From Glycine soja (Eukaryota > Streptophyta > Magnoliopsida > Fabales > Fabaceae), in assembly GCF_004193775.1 (NCBI RefSeq), contig NC_041011.1, positions 13,572,968 to 13,636,967 on the forward strand: 64,000 nt of DNA. The letters are read 5' to 3'. This document shows, piece by piece, positions 1 through 12,190 of the stretch. The notes beneath the pieces are model-generated. The model did not search any database, was not told the origin of the DNA, and worked only from the letters and a program-made list of their open reading frames with translations. The position numbers and the translations under genes are program-made. The stretch's first letter is position 1; the number at the start of each line of letters is the position of its first letter.

Positions 1-571
1 CTTCTATCTTTTGAGTCATGCGTGGCTTGAATAAGCACAACCTAACTAGTTACTTGCTTTTCTCAATATCTTTCTGTATCTTCCATAATGATCTATGAAC
101 ATGCCACAGCTTGTTATGCTTCATTCCTGCTACAGATAAACCAGTCATCTGAATATGAGTTGATACCAGAATTAATATTCCTTCTGCAAAGCCACAGACA
201 AAGACTTAAAAACATACCAGTAAACTCAAATTGAATTTAATTTCGCTTAATGAAATCTTGTAGGTCCTCTGCTTCCCATCATTGTCTTTTGAGGTACTGA
301 TTAGTCTTCTACTACAAAGTAGAAGACATTTGGTTTTATGAATTTAGTATGCTTACAAAATGCTATGAGCACCATGTGATGTGGCATTTTATTTGAGCTT
401 AATTCCATCTGAATTGTGAAGCTATTTTTTCTATAAATGTAATATATTAATAGTGGTTTCACTGACTTCACTGCCGAGGTTCTCCTTCATGGTTTTGAAT
501 GACTGTTTTCTTACGTTCTTAGTTCTGACAAAAATGGTGATATTGTCTCTCTTTCTCTCTGTGCGTTTCAG
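1..571 (+). other. Intron of the NEK kinase gene, 5' part beyond the window
   Basis: No coding exon is visible here. The first recognisable exon at 572 begins inside the kinase N-lobe, after the glycine loop and catalytic lysine, so this stretch should be intron and the first exons lie left of the window. A pyrimidine-rich tract at 546-569 ends in the acceptor CAG at 569-571. Confidence 0.7.
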
Positions 572-3500
572 ATGGACCTAATAGCAAAACTACATTACCC
601 ATATATTGTGGAGTACAAAGATGCTTGGGTGGAGAAGGTAAAGACTGTAAAATTCAGTCTTTCTTTTTCTTATTGAATTTTCATTTATACTTTTATATAT
701 AGATAAAAATTTAAGTTTGAAGTTCTATAGAATGTATAGGCTTATTTAAATGTTCATGAATCCTTAATATTTATGTTATTTTCATGTTCTGTAGGATGAC
801 TACATATGCATTATAACTGGCTATTGTGAAGGAGGTGACATGTAAGTTTGGTAATATCTGTTAGTAACACCGTTGTTTCTAGCATAAATTAAGTATCTGA
901 GTTATTCATTATTTCTGATTAGAGAGAATGCCATTGCCATATAATTATGTCTAAGAAGTAAAATGTTTTATTAGCTATCTGCATGTAACCTATTTGCCTA
1001 AAATCTTAAACATTAGGTAAGATTCCGAGAATGATTTTCACAACTCTTGTCTTAACCCGCCCTTTGGGTGAAAGCCTGCTAAACTTGAAATGTGGATAAC
1101 TTACAAACTTCTATTTTGTATGGAAGCTACACTGAATTTTATACTTTTTCGTAAGTCGGTAATTTTAATCACATTCTAAGAAATGGAATACCTTGGAATA
1201 AAGGCTTTGGGATTCTGTGGGTCTCATGCATTATAAAGCATAGCATATACATTTCATGTACATTTATATGACACTTGGGAGCATTATAACCTGTTACCTA
1301 AAGTCTAAATCATGGAATACTACGTTCTTCTGGAGCAGGGCTGCGAATATAAAGAAAGCTCGGGGATCTTATTTTTCGGAGGAGGTAACTAATAAGGCTT
1401 TGTGTTCCATTCCTTGGTGTGTTTGTTTGGCTGGGGGACAATGGAAGGAAAGGGAGGGGAGGGAAAGGTTTTAGGTAAACCTCCCCCTTATTTGGGAGTC
1501 TTTGCAAATTAGGAATTATGATGTAACCCTTGGCCCAAAAAAAATGGGGAAGGAAACTTTGTACTTAACCTCTCATCTTCCATTTGTCTTCGTTCTCTCT
1601 GGATTCCTTTTCCTTATTCCTTACCCACTCTGCATTGCCATTTTCTCCAATAGAAAGTTTGCAAATGGTTGACTCAGTTATTACTGGCTGTGGACTACCT
1701 TCACTCCAATCGGGTACTCCATAGAGATATCAAGGTACCCCTTATTCTTATATCCTGTCAAAGAAATCCTTACATGGTGTTTATATTAATGCAACTTCAT
1801 TTAATTTCAGTGTTCCAACATATTCCTTACCAAAGAAAATAACATTCGGCTAGGTATGAAGTCATTATCCTTTGAATGCTCATCACTTTGGGTTTCCATG
1901 TACCATGTTGTCTAAAGAAAAATATGCATAACATGAATACTACAGGTGAATTTGGACTTGCAAAGCTTCTTAATACTGAAGACCTTACTTCCCCGGTAAT
2001 GTATTTAGTAATATTTTAGCATTATCTACTGCCATCTTCAAGAAACTTTTTTGCAGTTGATCTCCTGGTAGTGGATTGTCATGCCATGTAGTTGATGCTT
2101 TTTAACTAAAAATGAATAACTTTTGCCTTCATTCCTTAAACCATGTGTTACTAATGATAATGCTACTTAACTAAATCTACATATTGAAGTTTGTTTATTG
2201 TTTGTGTCTGTCATATATCTTTCATAGGCTGTTGGAACTCTAAACTACATGTGTCCTGAGGCCTTTGCTGGTATGCCTTATGGTTATAAATCTGATATGT
2301 GGTCACTTGGTAAGAATTACGGATGCCTGATTCTAGTTGACAAAGTCATATACCATGATATCTGACCTTGTGTAAGAATGATGTCTGTTTGTATGTAAAG
2401 GTTGCTGCATGTTTGAAATTGTTGCACATCAACCGGCATTTCGTGCTCCAGTAAGAACAAAACCATCTATAAGAGTTTGATGTTATTACTGACAATGAAG
2501 TGTCTCCAATATATGTTAAGTGAAATAATTTGGTGAATCATGAATGAATCTGACAGGACAGGGCTGGACTTATCAATAAAATAAATAGATCCTCCATTTC
2601 TCCACTGCCAATTGTTTACTCTTCCACACTGTAAGTAACTTCTTCGTGTGAGAATATCTACAAAATATTCGGAATATATCTCGTGTATCTTAGAATGTTT
2701 TAGAATGTCTTAAGAAGATCTTATGTACTCAGTTAGGAATCTAATTGAGAAAGCAATCATAGGAGTTGTTTTCTTTTCTAATTTTATTATGTTTTCTCAT
2801 TTAACGAGGGTTATTATTCTTATTGTATCCGTCTGCTTGGGTTTATACTAATACTATCCCAATACTTAACCTGATACTTGTTTATAGTATCTATTGGAAA
2901 TAACCATATAGTTAATGCACTTAGGAAATAGTAAGTTCATGAATCACTTGATCAAATGCGTTTAGTACTCATAGGTATTAGTGTCTAACAGTTGAAGTTG
3001 ATTAATTGTACTAGGAAAGTCTCCACTAATTCTATTAAGAGACTGTATCTGGATGACAAGAAGAACCTATGTAACACATTTTTACTAAATGACATACCAT
3101 TTCCATTCAGTAAAGGCTTAAATATGTTTTTGATTCTTAATAAATACCCAATTTTTGTGTTTGCTCCCTAATAAAATTTTGCTTTGCATTCAGTCCCTAA
3201 GAAAATAACACTTTTATTTTTTATCCTTGATATTTTGTTTTAGTCCTTAATAAATTAGAAAATTTTGTGTTTGCTTCCTAATAAATTAGCAAATTTTGTT
3301 TTAGGCTGTATTAATAACAAATGAGAAATATTTATCATGGAGCAAATTAGAAAATTTTGTGTTTGCTTCCTATTGTTTTTAGTTTTTTAATTGTGACAAT
3401 GTTAAAAATTTTGTAAGCATTAGCTTCAAGGGAAGTGTTTGAATTTATACAAAATATCTCAATATATTTAATGTGTCTTAAAATATTTTAGAATATCTCT

Positions 3501-6500
3501 AAATATTATAGAAGTATTTAGAATGGTATTATGTAATCAAATAGACATCATACTAAGGAAGCAATCTTGAGAGTTGTTTCATAATTTTATTATGTTTCCT
3601 TATTTAGTCATTGTCAGCAATTTTATTTTATTAGCTTGTGCTGTGTGCTTGGGCTTGTTCTAGCAGTGCTGCATCAGCACTTTACTAACCAGAACAGAAA
3701 GCTGGGAAAAGTATTCAATTATTTCTCCAATATAATTTAAACCAAATATGCACTAGATAGCATCATTGGATTAGTATTTTATATCAGATAATTAGACATC
3801 ATAAATCCATAATACACCTTTTCATGCTAATAGCTTGTAATTTTAGAATCCTTGTACTCGTTTCCTCCTTCATCACCAAAACCACATAATTCGACTTCCT
3901 AAAATCTATTAGCAGTCACACTACTATCATGATTTTTCCCACCTGAGCTTTTAAAAATTAATATATCTATTTAAATCCAACAAAAATCTACCAGTCAATC
4001 CCTTCATTTCCTTTAAACATGTCATTGAAATGATAAAACTGAAGCAAGAAGACTTGTGTCATTTATGTTTAACAGGAAACAACTTATCAAGAGCATGCTG
4101 AGGAAAAACCCAGAACATAGACCGACGGTGAGTTCAGCTGAGCTTTTCCTGTGTAACTCATTTATGTGGAGCTGTTCATTCTTACACTGCACTTTGTTGG
4201 CAGGCATCTGAATTATTAAAGAATCCTCATTTACAACCTTATGTTCTACGCTGTCGTAATGCATCATCTATTTTTCTACCAGTACATCTTATAAATAGTA
4301 ACTCAAAGGATAAAACAAAAAACAAATCTAGCGGTAGCAAAGACCATTGGGACAAGGAGGCAGCATTGGCAGGATTAGTAAATCGTTTGGATCGACTTTA
4401 TCCATTAGAGGGAAATGGAGATGTACAGATACGAAACTGGCATAATGATGGCAAGCTAGCAGTGTCAACCATTACAGAAGACAACCTTGAGACTAAAATG
4501 GTTGATTCGACCAGCTATACTGCAGAGTTTTCTACTAGTATTAGTGGCTCAAAAGATGGATCAACAACATCTGAATCAACTGTTTATAGTGTGTACAAGG
4601 AAGGAGACTTTAAAAATAGACTTACAAGGGACTCGGCTGACTGTGAGATCACTTCAAAGAGTACAATGGATTCTGTGCATGAAGATCAAGGACTTGATGG
4701 TCATAAGTCATACGCAATTGACATAAATATGGTGATTAATAAAGTTGAAGATACTTTATCCAATGAAGATTTCAATACAGATGAAGCACTTAGTGAAGGT
4801 GCCAAACCTGAGGACTCCAGTAAATCAATAATGTCCAGTGAAGACAGCAACGGTAATGATAAAGATGAGTTCATTGATGAGACCACTTCAAAGGGTACTC
4901 TAGATTCTGTGCATGAAAAACAAGGATTTACAGCTGAACATTTTCAGAACTCAGATGTCATTGACACAAGTGCAGTGTCTACAAAAGTTGAAGATAATTT
5001 TTTCAATGAAGATAGAACAGAAGCAGAGAGGGAAAATGCCAAACCTGAGGACTCCAGAAAGTCAATAGTGTCCAGTGAAAACAGCGGTGGTAATGATAAT
5101 GATGGGTCCATTAATGAGATCACTTCTAAGAGTATGCTAGATTCTGTGCATGAAGAACAAGGATTTACAGCTGAACATTTTCCGAAGTCAGATGTGATTG
5201 ACACAAATGCAGTGGCTACTAAAGTTGAGGATAATTTTTCCAATGAAGGTTTTGACCAAACTGAAACAGAGAGGGAAAATGCCAAACCAGATGACTCCCG
5301 AAAATCAGTAGTGTCTAGTGAAAACAGTGATGGTAATGATAACGATGGGTCCATTGATGAGAAGACATCAAAGAGTACGCTTGATTCTTTGCATGAAGAA
5401 CAAGGATTTACTGCTGAACATTTTCTGAAGTCAGATGTGATTGACACAAATGCAGTGGCTTCAAAAGTCCAAGATAATTTTTCCAATGAAGGTTTTGACC
5501 AAACTGAAACAGAGAGGGAAAATGCCAAACCTGATGACTCCAGAGAATCAATAGTGTCCAGTGAAAACAGTGACGGGAATGATAAGGATGGGTCCGTTGA
5601 TGAGACCACATTAAAGAGTACACTCGATTCTGTGCATGAAGAGCAAGGGTTTATAGCTGAACATGTTCAAATGTTAGATGTTGAAATAGATGCAGCGGCT
5701 TCAAAAGTTGAAGACAAATTTTCTAATGACGGATTTGATAAAGCTGAAGCACAGAGGGAAGACGCCAAACTTGAGAGCTCTAGTAAATCAATAATTTCCT
5801 GTAAAAACAGCAATGGTAATGATGAAGATGGATCTGGTTATGAGATCACATCTAACAGTATGCTAGATTCTGTAGGTGAAGAAAAAAGACTTTCTGCTGA
5901 ATACTTTCAGAAGTCTGATGCAATTGACATAAATGCAGAGACTACAGAAGTTGAAGATAAACTTTCCAAAGAAGGCTTTGATAGAGCTGTAACACAAGAG
6001 AAAGATGATAAACCTGAGGACTCCAATAACTCATTGTCTAGTGAAGACAGCAACAGCAACGATAAAGATGGGTCCATTGATGAGGAAAGGTCATCACCAA
6101 TTGCACATGCTGTTAAGGTTGAGCATGACACTGACACTGGAAACAGGTTGAAGGAAAATAAAAACCCTGAAGCATTTACAGAAGGCTCACGCATGGACGG
6201 CTTGGCTTGTGAGAGTAATGAAACGCGTCCGGGTAAGGATGAAGGACAAGCAGATACACACACAATCAGTTGTTCAATGCATAAAGAAGTTGACAATGCT
6301 GTCATGGCTGATAAGACACCAAATGGCGTTCCATCAAGGACACACATATCAAGAGGTGGTGATAATACTTGCCATCAAAGAGCTGATGCTCTGGAATCTC
6401 TGCTCGAGTTATGTGCACAGTTACTTCAGCAAGGACAGCTTGAAGAGCTTGCTGCTGTGCTAAGACCATTTGGAGAAGATGCTGTATCTGTATCATCCAG

Positions 6501-6564
6501 AGAAACAGCAATATGGCTTACAAAAAGCCTCATGGCCTCACAAAAACTTCATCCTGAGACATAG
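572..6564 (+). CDS. NEK: NIMA-related serine/threonine kinase (NEK5/NEK6 type), 3' part of gene
   Basis: Plant NEK kinases are linked to microtubule organisation and directional cell growth; that role is family knowledge. Eleven exons join in frame: 572-637, 795-841, 1339-1384, 1654-1734, 1811-1853, 1946-1995, 2228-2309, 2401-2450, 2557-2630, 4076-4127 and 4204-6564, giving 983 visible residues. All introns are GT-AG. In order the exons give the hinge and GYCEGGDM segment, the catalytic loop HRDIKCSN, the activation segment with YMCPEAF, the DMWSLGCC helix and the RKNPEHRP motif before the end of the C-lobe. The glycine loop and catalytic lysine lie off-window. Two oddities: the Mg-binding DFG reads EFG (codon GAA at 1948-1950), and the 786-residue last exon carries long acidic repeats. 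The tail ends in a helical segment containing [20 protein letters not shown]. The family is clear; the exact paralogue is not. Confidence 0.93.
2631..4075 (+). other. Long NEK intron with degenerate legume repeat
   Basis: This is the 1,445-base intron between the ninth and tenth visible exons. About 3110-3400 holds several decayed copies of an 'AAATATGTTTTTGATTCTTAATAAA / TTAGTCCTTAATAAATTAG' unit, a motif found at several other places in this window. The rest is AT-rich with no ORF of note. Confidence 0.6.
4654..6090 (+). repeat. Six in-frame tandem repeats of about 80 codons in the NEK last exon
   Basis: Units start at about 4654, 4888, 5125, 5368, 5611 and 5851 and are 234, 237, 243, 243, 240 and 240 bases long, all multiples of three. 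Each starts near [13 protein letters not shown] and continues through [37 protein letters not shown] and [10 protein letters not shown]. Units three to five are the most alike and the outer ones more diverged, a pattern expected from unequal exchange. The repeats are rich in Asp, Glu and Ser and probably disordered. Confidence 0.9.
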
Positions 6565-7216
6565 TTTGAGAGGTGTGGTGCTCCTCATTATTTATACATT
6601 ATTGTAAGAAAATGGTGTATTTCCAACTGTTACATGAGTTTGTTCCTTTGAAACTTTTGCTTGATTGAAGATTGGAAGCTGGAAAATAACATCCGATAAA
6701 TTCTTTGCTGGTGAGAGGTGTTTTGTAAATGGATTAAATTATATTTGAAATGGTTGAATATTCATTGGTGTTTGTGTAAGAAATGGCCATTGATTGCATG
6801 AATATTGATATCGTCATAGTCCCCCTCCCCTCTCAAACTTGGAAAAATAAGGCCTTGAGCTTCATTATTTTTTTGGACTTATTGTTTATAAAATATCTTA
6901 ATTTGGTTGGCCTGATTAACCTGGTTTTCTGGTTACTACACATTGGTCATTTTACTTCTTATATTTATGATTTCAAGGATTATAATTTTACTGTTATTTA
7001 TCCAATATGTGCAATTCACTTGGCAACAAGTGTTTGAATTCCACATAATACATTCTTGGGGAGGAGTGTGTAAGTATGAGTAAGCTTCAGACCAATGATT
7101 ATGTTGGGGAGATTCAAGGGATACAACTGTGGATCACGAGTCACCACAGAAGGAAGCCTGACACCATGTAAGGATGTAAACTATCTTCCATAATCAAGAT
7201 ATATGCGTTGAAAGAT
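6565..7216. other. NEK 3' UTR and intergenic spacer
   Basis: The kinase 3' UTR begins directly after the TAG at 6562-6564. No conserved coding sequence is visible; the short ORFs are low-complexity AT-rich frames. Confidence 0.5.
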
Positions 7217-7516
7217 TTAATTAAAGGTTTAAATACCTTTTTATCCTTGCAATTTATCATTTTCTTTTTCGTTCTTGTAAAATTTTTATTTTTTTTATTT
7301 TTAGTCATTGTAAATTATCATTGTGTTATTTTTCGTCCTTATAACGCTTTAGAAATAATATTTTTTTTACTGTTTAAAGTACTATCTAAATTTTTTTAAG
7401 AACTAAAAACAAAACAAACATAATTTACAAGAACTAAAAACAAAAATAATTTTGTAAGGACAAAAAGAAAAAAATATTAAATTATAAGGACTAAAAAATA
7501 TTTAAACCTTAATTAA
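7217..7516. mobile_element. Foldback MITE-like element
   Basis: The two ends are inverted copies of each other. The left begins TAATTAAAGGTTTAAATACC, and the right, read on the minus strand, begins TTAATTAAGGTTTAAATATT. Complementarity continues with gaps for about 100 bases through 'TTTTTAGTCCTT' and 'CTTTTTGTCCTT' segments. It is about 300 bases long and non-coding, as expected for a MITE. The target duplication is not clear. Confidence 0.65.
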
Positions 7517-7887
7517 ATGTTTGCAGCTGTGTCAATTTCCTTCAAAAACCACGTCCATTTTGCATTTGACCTAAAAGCTAATATTATTAGCTTCAGATTT
7601 TGCAAATTCAAGTTTTTGCCTGTGGATGTGTAATCAAACGAGCTATAAGATAAAAAGAAACACGCATTTAAGACAATAAATTTTTCATTATGAACACAAA
7701 TCAATTACATTGTCAATAAAAATGTTGATGATAGTACATATCAATGCACGTACATAACTGTTGTGTTCACACTTTATTCCATACATAAGTATATTATATA
7801 AGTAAATAAATATATGCAGCTTGATTTATTCCTTCAACTGCATTGTTCCTTCAACATTCTTTCCCCATTAACTAACCATGTCACATT

Positions 7888-8067
7888 TTAGTGGAACAAG
7901 GCAAAGAAGGACAAGACTGAGGCACCAACCAAGGAGCCGACAGCGGCTGCGGCCGAGGCACCGCTGCTAGGGCCAGGGGCGGGCGCAGGGACCTCTGTGG
8001 CAGCCAATGCTGCACTCATGGAGGCGGCGGCGATGAGAACGGCACAGGTAACCTTCTTCATGTCCAT
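7888..8067 (-). CDS. Arabinogalactan peptide, AGP23 type (59 aa)
   Basis: A short classical AG-peptide on the minus strand: start [16 protein letters not shown], stop TAA at 7888-7890. Residues 1-23 form a signal peptide ending ALAA. The mature core has the glycosylation context [10 protein letters not shown], whose prolines would be hydroxylated and carry arabinogalactan. A small-residue stretch and a hydrophobic tail ([16 protein letters not shown]) fit GPI-anchor addition. The layout and length match AtAGP23-type peptides, which are mostly pollen-expressed and act at the cell surface; expression is family knowledge. A second ATG two codons in (8059-8061) could also be used. The gene has no intron, and it is GC-rich against AT-rich surroundings, which supports it being real. 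Confidence 0.9.
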   Translation of the reverse strand: MDMKKVTCAVLIAAASMSAALAATEVPAPAPGPSSGASAAAAVGSLVGASVLSFFALFH

Positions 8068-8205
8068 GATGGATAGTGAATTTTTTTTTTGGATATATAA
8101 GTGGAGAGACCCGCTAGGTTTGTGGAGAAAGAAGCTGTTTTATTTGCTGTTTATTTTTTTTTCTTTTGTTGCAGGTCTGAAGAAGATTGGGGGGGTTAGA
8201 AAGGG

Positions 8206-8212
8206 ATATATA
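8206..8212 (-). promoter_or_regulatory. Candidate TATA box of the AG-peptide gene
   Basis: On the minus strand the sequence CCCTATATATCCC lies about 140 bases upstream of the ATG. A second TATATA-like run at about 8093-8099 is too close to the start to leave a normal leader. This is a motif match only. Confidence 0.4.
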
Positions 8213-10305
8213 GGGTAGGGGTTGGAGCTATTTGGGGTAAGGGACTATTTTTTTTGGCTGTGAAAGGGTCATGCATGTGTGGTTTTGCAAGGTTTTAGGG
8301 TTGACTTAAAAGGTTTGTGTGACAAGTGTTGGTTGGACTAGGAATATGTGTGGCACAGAAATTTTGTATCTACAGGTTGCTATGTTGGTGCACATGTACC
8401 CTAATAATCCATTTGACCAAAAGTAAAAAGAAATAGTAAATACTACTAAATAATGTATAAATCCACAAATGCCTTGACACATTGGGATTTTTTCCCTTTT
8501 TTTTTTTGCTTATGGTTTATTTATAGTCGATTTGTTTCTTGGGGTTGTCTAACTCTATAATTTACATAATTGACACATATATTGTCCATATTTGTTTAAT
8601 ATTTTTTTTCTACCACTCATTTTACTGATAAAAATGAAAATTTGAAATTCTAAGTTTGTTTTCTTTTCCCATAAAAGGATGAAACTACATAAAGGAAAAT
8701 TATCGACATTAACCTAATGAAGAATATTATAGTTTAAGTGATTTTTCTATATCATGATTCTAACTTAAACATATGACTAATACAAGTCGATTGGATGGTT
8801 TTGGTTTTAGTTTATTAATAAGAGATATTGATTTCAAGTCTTAAATGTAATTGCGTTAAATAGGTAATTGAAGAAAGAATTTTATAGTTTTATGTGCTTA
8901 AGCATAATTATCTCTAATGAAAAATATTTGGAAAAACTATTTATCTTTTTTTTTTCCCGAATGATTTCACTATTATAGTCTTAGGTGGCTTTCACGATGA
9001 AGATGTTAACAAATGCTTCATCGTATGAAAGTTAAAAAAATATGAAAATAATATATAAAAGAATTACTGTTTTTAATATGAAAGATGTAAATTAGTATGG
9101 TCTTATCAGTAAATTATTGAATGATTGCATTGTCCTCAAATTTAAAAGAAATGAATTTTCTGGCCGCGTAGGCGGTGACGATCAAAGGCAGGCCATTTTT
9201 TCTGGGTTAGTTTTGGGGTTTACTGTGGGATGATTTTGGAGTTATCGATTCATTCAAATGCAAGTGCAAGAAATAAGTCTACTTTCACACTAATGCAGTG
9301 ACGAGAACTTGAACAAGAAGATTATAAACTTGTTAGTAATCAAAAATAGATTATGATTAACGAAAAAAATTAGAAAAGAAAAAAAGGATATTAACCCTCT
9401 TCTAAATTGCTGCATAGCATTTGCTTGTTACCTTTAAACCTAATGCAATAAAGCTCAACTTAAACTACAATCAGTTACCAAGAAGCCAGATATATCAAGC
9501 GATCATATTGATGTTTCTAACCATTCCATAGAGCACAAGGGTAACAATAATAAATAACAAATTCAATACATAGCACTGCATAACCAGAGAGCTTATAAAT
9601 ACCCGTAAAACTATAGTATATAAAACCAGAATTCATAGAATTCAATTCTCTATCAAGCAGCTACAAAAAGATATATAGTTCCAGGGGCAAAAACTTGGTC
9701 CTTAGATCATTAAAGCAAGTTGAACCTAGCAAAATCAAGTAATAAATAAAGAATATTTTCGCGAACACATTTTAATTATTTTTTAATTTTTTTTACTAGC
9801 TAAAAAACTTGTTTGACTGTTAAATAAGTTTTTTTCAATAACTTCTTAATAGTTTCTAGTGTTTAAGTAACATTTCAAAAAAATGCTAGTTTTGAATTTT
9901 TTATATTTTATTTCACTTTTATCCTTAATGTTTTTAATGATTTTTCTTGTTATCTTTTTAAAATAAATCATGATTTTATTATTTTTGTATAATTTTATAT
10001 TTTTTATTTATTTTAACAGTTAATTTTACTGAATACTTATAATTTAATAAGTTATATTTTTAATTTTCAGTTGACTTTTAAAGCTAATTTTACCAAACAT
10101 AATCAAAATAAGAAATTACGGAAAAGATCTTCAATTTTTTGAGTGTCTTGTCTAACCTTGTTGCCATCCATTAACATGCAAACATACATTTGCCTTAATT
10201 ACAATACACTCATATTGAAGTACTTGATGACTAATTTTTAATACCTAGCAGAGAGTAACCAATATATAAATATCCCTAAATCATTCCCAATCCCATTAAA
10301 ACCCA
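8213..10305. other. AT-rich intergenic DNA
   Basis: No gene, RNA or clear repeat boundary was seen. A short GC-richer patch at about 9160-9240 (around GGCCGCGTAGGCGGTGACG) stands out in composition but gives no ORF I can identify. Confidence 0.5.
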
Positions 10306-11606
10306 AATATTGTGACACCCTCTATCCTATACATATATATATTAATAATAAAAGGAATAAAAATTCAAATATTAATTAAAAGTATTTAAAACATTTTTTT
10401 TATACAAGCCTTTCAAAAGGGTAAAAGGCTCACATTCACCTTTCTAACATCATAATAAAACTTGTCTAAATAAATAATAAATTCACTTTGGCTCAAAACA
10501 AGGTCGTCCAAAACTTCATACAATTAATATAGAACATATACCCTAATTGTTGGATCGAGTGACCTCAGAATAATTAAGAAGGGGGGGTTGAATTAATTAT
10601 TCTTAAACCTTTACTAATTAAAAAATTACTCTTCTAAGGCTTTTACTTATGTTGTTAAGAGAATATGGAGTAGAAGAGAAACTTAACAGAAAGTAAAAGC
10701 GGAAATTAAATGCACAGCGAAAAGTAAAAGAGTCGGGAAGAAGGAAACAAACACACAAGAGTTTTTATACTGGTTCGGCAACAACCCGTGCCTACATCCA
10801 GTCCCCAAGCGACTTGCGGTCCTTGAGATTTCTTTCAACCTTGTAAAAATCCTTTTACAAGTAAAGATCCACAAGGGATGTACCCTCCCTTGTTCTCTTT
10901 GAAACCCTAGTGGATGTACCCTCCACTAGAACTGATCCACAAGAGATGTACCCTCTCTTGTTCTCAGTCAAACACAAGTAGATGTACTCTCTACTTGTAC
11001 CACAAAGGATGTACCCTCCAATGTGTTAAGACAAAGATCTCAGGCTGTTAAACCTTTGATACTTTGTGAATGGGGATACAAAAGAATTCTCAGGCGGTTA
11101 GTCCTTTGAACACTTTTGTATTAGGGAAAGGGAAGAATCAAAAGAATTCTCAGACTATGTCGTTTTGAATTCTTTGACAAGGGAGAAAGGAGACACAAAA
11201 GAATTCAGGCGGTTAGTCCTTTGTTCTTTTGGAAAAGGGAGAAGAGATACACAAAAAGAATTCAGGCAGTTAGTCCTTGGTGAATTCTTTTTGGCAAAGG
11301 GAGAAGAGAATGAAGAGGATGAATAGCACAAGTTTTCAAGGTTTAGAAAACCAGAAAACTTCAGAAAGCTTTTGGTACAAAGAAGAAGAAGAAGTTCAAA
11401 GAGATTCAAGGCTTGTAAAGGATTGATTGAATAAGTGTAAAAGTGTATTGAAAAGCAAATCAAAGCCTTGCTTTTATAGACTCTTCATGTCTGGCCAAGA
11501 GGACCATTTAGAAGAGTTATAACTTTTAGAAAAACTTAAAACCAATTTGAAAAAGTAAAAAACCTTTTGAAGAGTTACATCTTTTGATTTATTCAGAAAC
11601 AAACAT

Positions 11607-11846
11607 TGGTAATCGATTACCAAATTAGTGTAATCGAATACACAAAGCTTTTGTGTGAAAGGATGTGACTTTTCACATTTGAATTTGAATTTCAACGTTC
11701 AAAGACACTGGTAATCGATTACCAAAACATTGTAATCGATTACAACTTTTTGAAATTAATTGGAACGTTTTAAATTCAATTCAAAAACTTTTTCAAATCC
11801 ATTTTGCTACTGGTAATCGATTACAACAATATGGTAATCGATTATC
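11607..11846. repeat. Cluster of TGGTAATCGATTACCA palindromes
   Basis: Perfect or near copies of GTAATCGATTAC lie at about 11609, 11712, 11733, 11814 and 11832, with a mutated one at about 11630. Each can pair with itself and they come in close pairs. I associate this motif with repeats of Glycine; its function is unknown to me. Confidence 0.8.
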
Positions 11847-11929
11847 AGAGAGTAAAAACTCTTTGGTAAACATGTTTTGAGAAAAACCATGTGCTATTCA
11901 ATTTTTGAGAAAAACTTTTTCATCCTTAT

Positions 11930-12190
11930 CTTGATTAAGCCTTCTTTTGATTCTTGAATCTTGATCTTGATTCTTGAGATCTTGAACCTTGAATCTTGAT
12001 TCTTGACTCTAAACTTTCTTCTTGAGTCTTGAATTCTTCTTGATTCTTATCTTGAACTCTTGAATTGTTCTTGATTCACTTGAGTTGCTCTTTGATTGAT
12101 CTTTGAGCTTTTTGTCATCACCTTTGTCATCATCTTTTGTTATCATCATTGTTATCATCAAAACACCTTTGAATCACCTTTGATTCTCCA
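11930..12190. repeat. Low-complexity TCTTGATTCTTGAA tract
   Basis: An irregular array of TTCTTGA and CTTGAATCTTGATT units is followed by a TTGTCATCATC-type tract up to about 12160. It lies inside the nested LTR element and shows no coding potential. Confidence 0.75.

Noticed and set aside
1256..1507. Short ORFs on both strands around a NEK exon
   Set aside because: They read through the splice sites of exon 1339-1384; the exon itself is explained by the kinase frame.
4944..5609. A 221-codon minus-strand ORF opposite the NEK repeats
   Set aside because: It is the antisense shadow of the in-frame repeat array and has the same period; no independent evidence for a gene.
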